Shown piece by piece: positions 35,667-44,425 of a stretch of 64,000 bases of DNA; positions within the stretch are counted from its first letter, which is position 1; every line of letters begins with the position of its first letter. Below the pieces are notes generated by a model. It worked only from the letters and a program-made list of their open reading frames with translations, had not been told where the DNA came from and ran no database searches. Source of the DNA: Collinsella aerofaciens (GTDB lineage: Bacteria; Actinomycetota; Coriobacteriia; Coriobacteriales; Coriobacteriaceae); the NCBI RefSeq assembly GCF_028209395.1, contig NZ_JAQLDQ010000001.1, forward strand, positions 1 through 64,000, written 5' to 3'. A program made the translations under genes and the position numbers.

Positions 35667-35800
35667 CCGGCCGGCTTGACGGTGAACAGCTCATCCCAAT
35701 TGACCAACAGCTCCCGTCGCAGGGCGTCTTCGGTGGTGCGCTCGGCATCGGAGAGGCTTGCGACTGAACACAAATCGATGATGCGGCATACGAAGAAGGT
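35663..35800 (-). pseudogene. Orphan C-terminal coding remnant
   Basis: On the minus strand a 45-codon open stretch ends in TAG and reads like a protein tail (RIIDLCSVASLSDAERTTED, then ALRRELLVNWDELFTVKPAG). It has no start or ribosome site and begins at a stop abutting the terminator of pyk. It looks like the remains of a deleted gene; no family recognised. Confidence 0.35.
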
Positions 35801-35802
35801 CT

Positions 35803-35840
35803 AAAAAGGGCCCGGAAGGCAAAGCCTTCCGGGCCCTTTT
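35803..35840. terminator. Terminator of pyk (bidirectional)
   Basis: Perfect 17-bp stem (AAAAGGGCCCGGAAGGC with GCCTTCCGGGCCCTTTT) and AAA loop. Confidence 0.92.
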
Positions 35841-35868
35841 GCAATGCAAGCGTGCTTGCAAGTGCGAT

Positions 35869-37329
35869 TTAGCGCACCTGAGCGACGTAAGCGACGTTGG
35901 TCGAGGAGACCTTGTCCTCGAGCTGAACACTCATGCGGGGATCGCCGGCGGTAGCGACGGTCAGATCGCCGGCCTCGACGTAGCCGAGCTCCTTAGCGGT
36001 CTCGATCGCCTTGACGATCGTGCCGTTGACGGTGCCCTGGGTAATCTCGGCCTGGTGCGGGATAACGCCCCAGTACATGATCATCTGCTGGACGGCCCAC
36101 TCGTGGCGGGAGAACGCGCAGATCGGCATGTTGGGACGGAAGTGCGAGATCAGGCGTGCGGTACGACCGGTGGTCGTCGGCACGGTGATGCACTTGGCGC
36201 CAACGGTGGTGGCCATGTTCACAGCGGACATACCCACAACGTTGTTGACGACGCGGGTGCCGTGAGCGTCGGCCGGAACCTCGAGCGGAGCGTGGGCCGG
36301 GAGGTACTTCTCGGTCTCGAGAGCAATGCTGGCCTGCATCTTAACGGCCTCGACCGGGTACTTACCGGCAGCGGACTCGCCAGAGAGCATAACGGCGTCG
36401 GTGCCGTCGTAGATGGCGTTAGCAACGTCGGCAACCTCCGCGCGCGTCGGGCGCGGGTTCTGCTGCATGGAGTCGAGCATCTGCGTAGCGGTGATAACGG
36501 GCTTGTAGGCCGCGTTGCACTTGGCGATGATCTCCTTCTGGATGTGCGGAACGAGCTCGGGCTTGATCTCGATACCCAGGTCGCCACGGGCGACCATGAT
36601 GCCGTCGGAAGCCTCGAGGATCTCGTCGAAGTTCTCGACGCCCAGGGCGCACTCGATCTTCGGGAAGATCGTCACGTGCTCGCCACCGTTCTCGCGGCAA
36701 AGCTTGCGGATGCCGCGGACGGACTCGCCGTCACGGATGAAGGAAGCGGCGATGTAGTCGATGTTCTCGGTCAGGCCAAAGAGGATGTCCTGACGATCGC
36801 GCTCGGTGATGGCGGGCAGCGAGATGTTGACGTTGGGCATGTTGACGCCCTTGCGCTCGCCGATCAGGCCGTCGTTCTTAACGACGCAGGTCATGTCCTG
36901 GCCGCTGACGGACTCGACCTCGAGGGCAACCAGGCCGTCATCGATCAGGATGAGGGAGCCCTTCTCGACCTCGGAAGGCAGAGCCAGGTAGTCGAGGGAG
37001 ATGTGCTCAGCGGTGCCGTGGAAATCCTCGGACGTGGGCTGAGCGGTGACGACGATCTTATCGCCGGTCTTGACGGCAACCTTCTTGCCGTCGACCAGAA
37101 GGCCGGTGCGGACCTCGGGGCCCTTGGTGTCGAGCAGGATGCCGACAGGCAGACCGAGCTCCTTGGAAATACGGCGGACGCGCTCGATGCGACCGTGGTG
37201 CTCGTCGTAGGAGCCGTGCGAGAAGTTAAAACGGGCGACGTTCATGCCCGCCTTGATCATCTCGCGGATGGTCTCGTCGCTATCGCAGGCGGGACCCATG
37301 GTGCATACAATCTTAGTGCGCTTGTACAT
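35869..37329 (-). CDS. pyk: Pyruvate kinase
   Basis: Last ATP-yielding step of glycolysis. Begins MYKRTKIVCTMGPACDS; substrate-binding ARFNFSHGSYDEH near residue 33; the catalytic lysine/glutamate segment is FPKIECALGVENFDEI; metal and potassium sites lie in VARGDLGIEI. C-terminal allosteric domain from about residue 350 (GRTARLISHFRPNMPI). 486 aa, without the extra phosphotransferase-like tail found in some Firmicutes enzymes. GGAGGTCTGA precedes the ATG. Monocistronic; product pyruvate would feed the hydroxyacid dehydrogenase seen upstream in the window. Confidence 0.96.
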   Translation of the reverse strand: MYKRTKIVCTMGPACDSDETIREMIKAGMNVARFNFSHGSYDEHHGRIERVRRISKELGLPVGILLDTKGPEVRTGLLVDGKKVAVKTGDKIVVTAQPTSEDFHGTAEHISLDYLALPSEVEKGSLILIDDGLVALEVESVSGQDMTCVVKNDGLIGERKGVNMPNVNISLPAITERDRQDILFGLTENIDYIAASFIRDGESVRGIRKLCRENGGEHVTIFPKIECALGVENFDEILEASDGIMVARGDLGIEIKPELVPHIQKEIIAKCNAAYKPVITATQMLDSMQQNPRPTRAEVADVANAIYDGTDAVMLSGESAAGKYPVEAVKMQASIALETEKYLPAHAPLEVPADAHGTRVVNNVVGMSAVNMATTVGAKCITVPTTTGRTARLISHFRPNMPICAFSRHEWAVQQMIMYWGVIPHQAEITQGTVNGTIVKAIETAKELGYVEAGDLTVATAGDPRMSVQLEDKVSSTNVAYVAQVR

Positions 37330-37392
37330 TCAGACCTCCATCTGACATCGTCTTGCGCTGATAGATAAACCATAAGAAATAAAACCGAGATG

Positions 37393-37398
37393 ATTATA
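37393..37398 (-). promoter_or_regulatory. -10 box of pyk
   Basis: A perfect TATAAT on the minus strand about 65 nt before the start codon; the -35 region is poor (GGGGTA at 17-nt spacing). The rest of the 442-nt gap to the next gene contains the leader RNA described separately. Confidence 0.45.
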
Positions 37399-37667
37399 AC
37401 GAAATGCCGACCGAATACCCCAAAAAATCGACCGTATGCCGAAATGGAAGTTCATTTTTTGCGGGAAAAACGGTATATGAAAAATCTTTACCAACCACTC
37501 CAACCGCTGCTATCTGGGAGATATGTCAGTTTGGCGATGTGCCGAAGAAAAAACGTTTTACCAATGTTGAGCATCACACGGTCTGCACCGTTGCGTGCGG
37601 ACCATATTTCCAAACCGATTGTTTTGGCTAGACGCGTCGCTTTGGGGTACCATAGCTCCACTATCAA

Positions 37668-37771
37668 CTGCCGCTCAGCACGGCAGCCTTGATGAGCCCT
37701 TGCCCTTCTCCTGGGAATTATGATCGGGCATCAATCTGCTGAGTGGCCCGAATCCCAGGAGGGGACTCTAT
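37668..37771 (+). ncRNA. Riboswitch-like structured leader of the P-type ATPase gene
   Basis: Hairpin A: CTGCCG (37668-37673) with CGGCAG (37681-37686), loop CTCAGCA. Hairpin B: CTCCTGGGA (37708-37716) with TCCCAGGAG (37753-37761), and inside it TCGGGC (37724-37729) with GCCCGA (37746-37751). The loop of B contains TGCTGAG (37737-37743), the exact complement of loop A, so a 7-bp kissing contact is possible. The outer strand of B covers the Shine-Dalgarno AGGAGGGG (37757-37764). A competing helix, TTGATG-AG-CCC (37689-37699) with GGGCATCAA (37726-37734), would break the inner stem of B. It matches no cation riboswitch class I can recognise. Confidence 0.6.
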
Positions 37772-40453
37772 ATGCAAAAGGAATACCTGTCCGCCGCGGC
37801 GGAGGTGCTCAGCGACCAGGGCGTCGATGAGAACCTCGGCCTGAGCAACGACGAGGCGTCGTCGCGCCTCGCCAAGACAGGCCCTAACAAGCTCGAGGAA
37901 GCCGAGAAGACACCGCTGTGGAAGCGTTTCTTTGAGCAGATGGCCGACCCCATGGTCATCATGTTGATCGTTGCCGCCGTCATCAGCGCGCTCACGGGTA
38001 TGGTCAAGGGCGAGGCGGACTTTGCCGATGTCGCCATCATCATGTTCGTCGTTATCGTCAACTCGGTGCTGGGCGTGGTCCAGGAGGCTAAAAGCGAGGA
38101 GGCTCTCGAGGCCCTGCAGGAGATGAGCGCGGCGCAGTCCAAGGTGCTGCGCGACGGCAAGCTCGTGCACCTGCCGAGCGCCGAGCTCGTGCCCGGTGAC
38201 GTGATCATGCTCGAGGCGGGCGACTCCGTCCCGGCCGACTGCCGCGTGCTCGAGAGCGCCACGATGAAGATCGAGGAGGCCGCCCTTACCGGCGAGTCCG
38301 TGCCCGTCGAGAAGCATGCCAACGTGATCGAGCTCGCCGCCGGCACCGACGACGTGCCGCTCGGCGACCGCAAGAACATGTGCTACATGGGTTCCACCGT
38401 GGTATACGGCCGCGGTCGCGCCGTCGTGGTCGGCACCGGTATGAACACCGAGATGGGCAAGATCGCCGGCGCCCTGGCCGAGGCCAAGGAAGAGCTCACG
38501 CCGCTGCAGGTGAAGCTCGCCGAGCTCAGCCGCATCCTTACCATCATGGTTATCGTCATCTGCGTCGTCATCTTTGGCGTCGACATCATCCGCCACGGCG
38601 TGGGCAACGTTCTCACCGATCCGACCGCGCTGCTCGACACCTTTATGGTCGCTGTCTCGCTTGCCGTCGCCGCCATCCCCGAGGGCCTGGTTGCCGTCGT
38701 GACCATCGTGCTGTCGCTCGGCGTGACCAAGATGGCCAAGCGTCAGGCGATTATCCGCAAGCTCTCTGCCGTCGAGACCCTTGGCTGCACGCAGACCATC
38801 TGCTCCGACAAGACCGGTACCCTCACCCAGAACAAGATGACCGTCGTCAAGCACGAGCTCGCTGCGCCTAAGGAGAAGTTCCTGGCCGGCATGGCTCTGT
38901 GCTCCGACGCCCAGTGGGACGAGGAGCTGGGCGAGGCCGTGGGTGAGCCGACCGAGTGTGCGCTCGTCAACGATGCCGGCAAGGCGGGGCTCACTGGCCT
39001 GACTGCCGAGCATCCGCGCGTGGGCGAGGCCCCGTTTGACTCGGGCCGCAAGATGATGTCCGTGGTCGTCGAGACCCTGGACGGCGAGTATGAGCAGTAC
39101 ACCAAGGGCGCGCCCGACGTGGTGATCGGCCTGTGCACCCATATCTACGAGGGCGACAAGGTCGTTCCGCTGACCGAGGAGCGTCGCGCCGAGCTCGTGG
39201 CCGCCAACAAGGCCATGGCCGACGAGGCCCTGCGCGTGCTGGCGCTGGCAAGCCGCACCTACACCGAGGTCCCGGCCGACTGCAGCCCCGCTGCGCTCGA
39301 GCACGACCTGGTCTTCTGCGGCCTGTCCGGCATGATTGACCCGGTCCGCCCCGAGGTCGCCGACGCCATCCGCGAGGCCCACGATGCCGGTATCCGCACC
39401 GTCATGATTACGGGCGACCACATCGACACCGCCGTGGCCATCGCCAAGCAGCTGGGTATCGTCACCGATCGCAGCCAGGCCATCACGGGCGCCGACCTCG
39501 ACCGCATGAGCGACGAGGAACTCGACGCGCACATCGAGGACTACGGCGTGTACGCCCGCGTTCAGCCCGAGCACAAGACCCGCATCGTCGAGGCTTGGAA
39601 GTCGCGCGACCAGATCGTGGCCATGACGGGCGACGGCGTCAACGACGCCCCGTCCATCAAGCGCGCCGACATCGGCGTTGGCATGGGCATCACCGGTACC
39701 GACGTCACCAAGAACGTCGCCGACATGGTGCTTGCCGATGACAACTTCGCCACCATCATCGGTGCCTGCGAAGAGGGCCGTCGCATCTACGACAACATCC
39801 GCAAGGTCATCCAGTTCCTGCTTTCGGCAAACCTTGCCGAGGTCTTCTCGGTGTTTATCGCCACGCTCATCGGCTTTACCATCTTCCAGCCGGTGCAGCT
39901 GCTGTGGGTGAACCTGGTTACCGACTGTTTCCCCGCGCTCGCGCTGGGCATGGAGGACGCCGAGGGCGACATTATGAAGCGCAAGCCGCGCAACGCTAAG
40001 GACGGTGTCTTCGCCGGACATATGGGTCTGGACTGCGTGGTCCAGGGTCTGATCATCACCGTGCTGGTGCTGGCGAGCTTCTTTGTGGGCGTGTACTTTG
40101 ACATGGGCTACATTCACATCGCTGATATGATCGCCGGCAATGCCGACGAGGAAGGCGTGATGATGGCGTTCATCACGCTCAACATGGTCGAGATTTTCCA
40201 CTGCTTCAATATGCGCAGCCGTCGTGCGTCGCTGTTCACCATGAAGAAGCAGAACAAGTGGCTGTGGGCTTCCGCTGCGCTGGCGCTGGTGCTGACGGTG
40301 ATCGTGACCGTACAGCCGACGCTTGCCGAGATGTTCTTTGGCCCTGTGACGCTTGAGCTCAAGGGCGTTCTTGCCGCGCTGGGCCTGGCCTTCCTGATCA
40401 TCCCGCTGATGGAGATCTACAAGGCGATCATGCGCGCGGTCGAGAAGGAGTAA
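37772..40453 (+). CDS. Cation-transporting P-type ATPase, calcium-pump type
   Basis: P2-type ATPase, 893 aa. N-terminal cation-ATPase domain, actuator TGES (in AALTGESVPVEK, near residue 180), M4 AIPEGLVAVVTI, phosphorylation motif DKTGTLTQNK near residue 350, hinge MTGDGVNDAPSIKRADIGVG, M6 NLVTDCFPALALG. The Glu in PEGL and Asp in NLVTD match Ca2+-ligating positions of SERCA/LMCA1-like pumps, so calcium export is the best guess; manganese or other divalent cations are possible. Expression appears to be controlled by the structured leader. Monocistronic. Confidence 0.92.
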   Translation: MQKEYLSAAAEVLSDQGVDENLGLSNDEASSRLAKTGPNKLEEAEKTPLWKRFFEQMADPMVIMLIVAAVISALTGMVKGEADFADVAIIMFVVIVNSVLGVVQEAKSEEALEALQEMSAAQSKVLRDGKLVHLPSAELVPGDVIMLEAGDSVPADCRVLESATMKIEEAALTGESVPVEKHANVIELAAGTDDVPLGDRKNMCYMGSTVVYGRGRAVVVGTGMNTEMGKIAGALAEAKEELTPLQVKLAELSRILTIMVIVICVVIFGVDIIRHGVGNVLTDPTALLDTFMVAVSLAVAAIPEGLVAVVTIVLSLGVTKMAKRQAIIRKLSAVETLGCTQTICSDKTGTLTQNKMTVVKHELAAPKEKFLAGMALCSDAQWDEELGEAVGEPTECALVNDAGKAGLTGLTAEHPRVGEAPFDSGRKMMSVVVETLDGEYEQYTKGAPDVVIGLCTHIYEGDKVVPLTEERRAELVAANKAMADEALRVLALASRTYTEVPADCSPAALEHDLVFCGLSGMIDPVRPEVADAIREAHDAGIRTVMITGDHIDTAVAIAKQLGIVTDRSQAITGADLDRMSDEELDAHIEDYGVYARVQPEHKTRIVEAWKSRDQIVAMTGDGVNDAPSIKRADIGVGMGITGTDVTKNVADMVLADDNFATIIGACEEGRRIYDNIRKVIQFLLSANLAEVFSVFIATLIGFTIFQPVQLLWVNLVTDCFPALALGMEDAEGDIMKRKPRNAKDGVFAGHMGLDCVVQGLIITVLVLASFFVGVYFDMGYIHIADMIAGNADEEGVMMAFITLNMVEIFHCFNMRSRRASLFTMKKQNKWLWASAALALVLTVIVTVQPTLAEMFFGPVTLELKGVLAALGLAFLIIPLMEIYKAIMRAVEKE

Positions 40454-40460
40454 GTTAACC

Positions 40461-40563
40461 TGTCCGGGCCCGCCCCTGCGTGTTTTCTTCTTCGCTGGTC
40501 CTCGCGCTTCGCGCTGCGGGATCGCTCAGAAGAAACCCCTCTCGGCGGTCGGGCCTTCGGACA
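40461..40563. repeat. Multi-arm imperfect palindrome
   Basis: Nested pairs: TGTCCG with CGGACA at the ends, GGCCCG with CGGGCC next, TTTCTTCT with AGAAGAAA inside, and a CGCG-CTT-CGCG tip. The whole ~100 nt can fold on itself. Non-coding. Confidence 0.6.
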
Positions 40564-40597
40564 ACCTCTCGGGACCATGAGCTGAGGGAAAGTATGT

Positions 40598-40630
40598 GAG
40601 CTGGTCGGGCTTTGCCCGGCCAGCTCTTTT
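40598..40630 (+). terminator. Hairpin with T run before rsgA
   Basis: GAGCTGGTCGGGC pairs with GCCCGGCCAGCTC around TTT, followed by TTTT. Probably the terminator of the P-type ATPase gene. Confidence 0.75.
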
Positions 40631-40679
40631 TGATTTAAAATACCTGCTCAGTTGTGATTTTGGCTGCTGGGAGGCGTTT

Positions 40680-41864
40680 GTGGCTAAGGCTAAGGCTAAA
40701 GCGAAGAAAAAGACGACGGGGGCGCGGGCTAAGCGCGGTCGTCGTCGGAAACTCGCGACCGAAGCGCCCGTGTCTGCCGAGGAGTTGTTGGCGAGCGTAC
40801 CGGGGCTCGATGCGCTGCAGGATGTCCCGGCGTTTGATGATCTGCCGGTCGATGAAACCCAGCAGACTGCCTTTGATGATTTCTGCGCACATGCCGAGGA
40901 GCCCGAGCAGATGCAGCTCGGTGCCGTGGTACGCCTGGATCGCGGGTTTCCGCTGGTGGCCACTGCCGACGACACCTTTCGCGCCGAGCATGCCGTGGGG
41001 TTTGCCAAGTCGCGCGGCGAGGACGAGGTCCTGCTGCCTGCCGTGGGCGACCGTGTGGCGGTACGCCGCGCTCCCGGGCACGATATGGGCGTGATTGAGT
41101 ACGTGCTGCCGCGCCGTACGAGCTTTGAGCGTTGGCGCGGCCGCGCCCGTGGAGAGCGCCAGGTGCTCTGCTCCAACGTGGATAGCGTGCTAATCGTGCA
41201 GGCGCTCGGTGCCGGTGAGGTGCTGCTCGACCGCGTGGCGCGCTCGCTGGTGTTGGCGCTCGACTGCGATGCCGAGCCAGTGGTGGTGCTCACCAAAGCT
41301 GACCGCTGCGATGCCGAGGAACTCGAGCGCGATTTGGACCGCGTGCGCCGCCTGGTGGGTCCGGACGTGCGCGTAATCGTGACGTCCTCTGCCGAGGGCC
41401 GCGGCCTGGACGAGGTCCGTGCCTGCGTGCCTGCCGGGAGCTGTGCCATGATTCTGGGCGAGTCGGGTGCCGGCAAGTCGACGCTGCTCAATGCACTGCT
41501 GGGCCACGATACGTTGGCGACCGGCGGTGTGCGTGAACGCGACGACCAGGGCCGTCACACTACCGTCGCGCGCGTGATGGTGGCGCTGCCGGGCGACGCC
41601 GGCGTGATCGCCGATGCTCCGGGCCTGCGCAGCCTACCGCTCGTGGGTCACGAGCGAGGTCTGGCGCGCGCTTTCCCCGAGATTGTCGAGGCATCGCGCG
41701 CGTGCCGGTTTGGCGATTGCACACATACCCATGAGCCGGGCTGCGCCGTTCGCGAGGCCGAGGACGCCGGGCAGATCGACAGCCTACGGCTGGAAACGTT
41801 CCAAAACTTGGCGTCATCCATGCGCGTGAGCGCTCAAATGCTCGATCCCGATGTTCATCTGTAA
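40680..41864 (+). CDS. rsgA: Ribosome small-subunit GTPase RsgA (YjeQ)
   Basis: Late 30S assembly GTPase with circularly permuted motifs: OB fold (about residues 80-150), G4 LTKAD, G1 GESGAGKSTLLNAL after it, G3 DAPGL, and a C-terminal zinc site CRFGDCTHTHEPGCAV. 394 aa, with a ~60-residue lysine/alanine-rich N-terminal extension (AKAKAKAKKK). GTG at 40680 chosen because GGGAGGCG lies 4 nt upstream and the lysine-rich tail begins there; an ATG 28 codons earlier would translate the terminator hairpin. Confidence 0.93.
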   Translation: MAKAKAKAKKKTTGARAKRGRRRKLATEAPVSAEELLASVPGLDALQDVPAFDDLPVDETQQTAFDDFCAHAEEPEQMQLGAVVRLDRGFPLVATADDTFRAEHAVGFAKSRGEDEVLLPAVGDRVAVRRAPGHDMGVIEYVLPRRTSFERWRGRARGERQVLCSNVDSVLIVQALGAGEVLLDRVARSLVLALDCDAEPVVVLTKADRCDAEELERDLDRVRRLVGPDVRVIVTSSAEGRGLDEVRACVPAGSCAMILGESGAGKSTLLNALLGHDTLATGGVRERDDQGRHTTVARVMVALPGDAGVIADAPGLRSLPLVGHERGLARAFPEIVEASRACRFGDCTHTHEPGCAVREAEDAGQIDSLRLETFQNLASSMRVSAQMLDPDVHL

Positions 41865-41881
41865 TTGATTTTTCCTATGAC

Positions 41882-41916
41882 AGCCGTCTCCCAACTGTTC
41901 AGGAGACGGCTTTTTT
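41882..41916 (+). terminator. Terminator of rsgA
   Basis: AGCCGTCTCC pairs with GGAGACGGCT, followed by six T. Confidence 0.92.
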
Positions 41917-41954
41917 GCTGCGGAAAAGCCTCGAAACATGCAGTTTGCTGACGT

Positions 41955-42006
41955 GCTGACCAAAACCTTGCCACGAGCTTGACGGGCTGGTCAGCTTTTG
42001 GTCAGC
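41955..42006. promoter_or_regulatory. TTTTGGTCAGC inverted repeat upstream of the Tad operon
   Basis: GCTGACCAAAA (41955-41965) is the exact inverse of TTTTGGTCAGC (41996-42006), with a near-palindrome GCTGGTCAGC between them. A TTGACA lies at 42014, but no good -10 follows. Possible operator of the pilus operon. The same ATTTGGTCAG word is found twice before the AbiEi-like gene (6977, 6999). Confidence 0.4.
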
Positions 42007-42116
42007 GATTGGTTTGACATCGAAAACCAAGATTGCGATTGCGCCGCTTTGCACTCTGACCGCCCAGACAATGGTGGTACGGGCATTCGCCCGGCACTGC
42101 CATGAGAGGAGCGGCC

Positions 42117-42776
42117 GTGAACAAGAGCAAGCGCATCGCCATCAGTCTGGTCGCGGGCGTGCTCGCTGCTCTGCTCTGCATGGTTTACGGCTCGTCGATC
42201 CGCTCGCAAGCCGAACAGGTCCAGGCTGAGACCTTGGCCAAGTACGGTGGCGATCGCGTCGAGGTATGCGTCGCGGCGCGCGATATCGATGTGGGCGAGA
42301 CCCTCGATGAGACCAATGTCATAACCCAGGAATGGCTGACAAGCCTGCTGCCGCGTGACGCGGTGACCGAGCTGCGCCAGGTGCGCGGCGACGTGACGAC
42401 TTCGCGTATTCCCAAAAACGCCGTGATCTGCAATGTCTACACCAAGGCCGAGAGCCACAAGCTCGAGGTGCCTAAGGGCAAGGTCGCCGTTTCGGTGGCG
42501 GTCGATGCCGAGCACTCGGTCGGCGGCGCCACGGGCGTGGGCAGCTACGTGGATGTGTATGTGCAAAAAGACGGCGTAACCGATCGGCTGTGCGGCGCGT
42601 ACGTAATCGATACCAGTGAGGATTCCGGTGCCACGCGCGAGGGCAAGATCGAATGGGTGACGCTGGCGGCTGACCCCGAAGACGTCAAGGAACTGCTGGG
42701 AGCTTCGGGCAAGGGAACGGTCAGCTTGACGATTCCCGCCACGGCGCGCGGCAAAAAGAGCGGAGGCGACGAGTGA
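42117..42776 (+). CDS. Pilus assembly protein of the CpaB/RcpC type (SAF domain)
   Basis: 219 aa. One N-terminal membrane helix (IAISLVAGVLAALLCMVYG), then a SAF-like domain (VCVAARDIDVGETLDETNV) followed by a CpaB C-terminal region (GSYVDVYVQ). CpaB proteins sit in the periplasm or wall and support assembly of Flp pili. GTG start preferred: AGAGGAG precedes it, and the ATG five codons earlier overlaps that site. First gene of the Tad operon; overlaps the next start by 1 nt. Confidence 0.8.
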   Translation: MNKSKRIAISLVAGVLAALLCMVYGSSIRSQAEQVQAETLAKYGGDRVEVCVAARDIDVGETLDETNVITQEWLTSLLPRDAVTELRQVRGDVTTSRIPKNAVICNVYTKAESHKLEVPKGKVAVSVAVDAEHSVGGATGVGSYVDVYVQKDGVTDRLCGAYVIDTSEDSGATREGKIEWVTLAADPEDVKELLGASGKGTVSLTIPATARGKKSGGDE

Positions 42777-44425
42777 TGAAGGCGATCTGGCTTGCGTGCT
42801 GCGCGTGCGGCGATTACGGGCTGTTGCAGCGGGAAGTCGAGGGCCGTGATGCGGGTGCACAGGTGCTTCGCGTGGGTGACCTGGACGGGCTGATTTCCAT
42901 GGCGCGGGCGTTTCCGTCGCGCCGCGGGGCTGCCATCATCGCGGCGTCTCTGTTTGATACCGAAGATGTGCGCAAGACTGTTGCGCGCCTGACGGCCGAA
43001 GGCCGCGTGAGTCGCGTGGTCGTGTTGATAGAAGCACTCGATCCGTCGGATATCGAGGGGCTGTTTCGCGCAGGGGCGACCGAGGTCATCGCTGCGCACA
43101 GTATATGCGGCAACGGGCGCGCGGGCGAGGGAGCGGTTGATTCCGATCGGCACATGACGATTGAGCCCGATGCTTTTGTTGATAGGGAACCCGGGGCGCC
43201 TCGCGCTACAAGAGGCCCGCGTGTTGATGATTATGGAAAAGCGGAAGCCGAGCATGGTCGGCGCCCCCGGAACCCCCTTGTATACGATGACGCTGGAGGG
43301 CCGGCGCAGCATGCTGGCGACTCCCCGGCTGTAGATATGGGATACGTGCACGGCGTGAATCTGGCGGATGAACTCGACGAAGTTGAGGGCTTTGCCGGGT
43401 GCGGCGAGTTGTCGCTGATGCAGCATGAGCAGATTGCGCAGAACGAACCTGCCTCGCAGACCGAACAAGCTGCCATGCCGGCTTGGACGCAGCGTGTGGT
43501 TGCGGCGGGGGAGACGGGGACGCTGCCACCGACGCCCGCTCCGCCTCCTCCGATGCCGCCGGCAGACGCTGCCGCTCCGCAGCATCGAGCTCCGGTCATC
43601 TGTGCCATTTCGGGTTCGGGCGGTTGCGGCAAGTCGACGATCGTTGCCACCATGGCACACACATCGTCGCTGTTGGGCTTGCGTGCCGCCGTGCTCGACC
43701 TGGACCTGATGTTTGGAAACCTTTACGACTTGTTAGGCGTCGATGCTCCGCGCGATATGGCGGCACTTATCGAGCCGTCGGCGGCGGGCGCGCTTGCCGA
43801 GCCGGATATCGTGGCCACATCGATGCGCGTGGCGCCGGGCGTTACGCTCTGGGGCCCCGTCGCGGCGCCCGAGCAAGCCGAGCTCATGGCACGTCCGGTG
43901 GAGCTACTGCTTGATGTTCTGCGTCGCGAATCCGACGTGGTCTTTATCGATACCTCGGTCTTTTGGGGCGACGCCGTGGCGGCTGCGGTGGCGGCGAGCG
44001 ACCGTTGCCTGGTCGTTGGCGATGCGGCGGTATCGTCCGCGACATCGGCGTCGCGCGTCATTGAACTGGCAAGTCGAGTAGGTGTGCCGCGCACGCGCAT
44101 GAGCGCCGTGTTCAACCGGTTCGGTGCGCGCGGGGCAGACGAGGACGTCGCCATGCGCTTTGAGATTGCCTGTGCGTTGAGCTCCAAGATTCGTATCGCC
44201 GATGGCGGGCAGGATCTCGCCGCGCTCATGGCGTTTGGGCGCGCTGACGAGGCAGTGGGGCAGACCAGCGCTTTTGCGACCAGCGTGCGCGAGGCCACGC
44301 GCGAGATGCTCGTGGAACTGGGGTGCGCCGTCGGCCCTTGGAGCGATATGGTCGCCGACCGTGCAACGCGGACCGAGCGCCCGCGTATCCGCCTTCCCTG
44401 GTCGCGCGAGGGTGATCAGCGATGA
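42776..44425 (+). CDS. CpaE/TadZ-like pilus assembly ATPase
   Basis: N-terminal ~120 residues form a receiver-like domain without clear phosphorylation site. A disordered, acidic and proline-rich middle follows. The C-terminal 270 residues are a MinD/ParA-type ATPase with deviant Walker A SGSGGCGKST and AAVLDLDLMFGNLYDLLGVD. CpaE/TadZ localises the pilus machine at the membrane. 549 aa; TGATG overlap with the previous gene, and an ATGA overlap with the next. Confidence 0.85.
   Translation: MKAIWLACCACGDYGLLQREVEGRDAGAQVLRVGDLDGLISMARAFPSRRGAAIIAASLFDTEDVRKTVARLTAEGRVSRVVVLIEALDPSDIEGLFRAGATEVIAAHSICGNGRAGEGAVDSDRHMTIEPDAFVDREPGAPRATRGPRVDDYGKAEAEHGRRPRNPLVYDDAGGPAQHAGDSPAVDMGYVHGVNLADELDEVEGFAGCGELSLMQHEQIAQNEPASQTEQAAMPAWTQRVVAAGETGTLPPTPAPPPPMPPADAAAPQHRAPVICAISGSGGCGKSTIVATMAHTSSLLGLRAAVLDLDLMFGNLYDLLGVDAPRDMAALIEPSAAGALAEPDIVATSMRVAPGVTLWGPVAAPEQAELMARPVELLLDVLRRESDVVFIDTSVFWGDAVAAAVAASDRCLVVGDAAVSSATSASRVIELASRVGVPRTRMSAVFNRFGARGADEDVAMRFEIACALSSKIRIADGGQDLAALMAFGRADEAVGQTSAFATSVREATREMLVELGCAVGPWSDMVADRATRTERPRIRLPWSREGDQR

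Noticed and set aside
35839..37368. Long open frame antisense to pyk
   Set aside because: Leu/Val/Asp/Gly-rich shadow typical of the complement of a highly biased gene; pyk on the minus strand is unambiguous.
37668..37771. Assignment to yybP-ykoY, M-box or NiCo riboswitch
   Set aside because: The conserved loop sequences of the yybP-ykoY and M-box classes that I know are absent, and I could not recognise the NiCo consensus; reported only as an unclassified structured leader.
37718..40201. 827-codon frame antisense to the P-type ATPase gene
   Set aside because: Shadow of codon bias; His/Asp/Gly-rich composition without domains.
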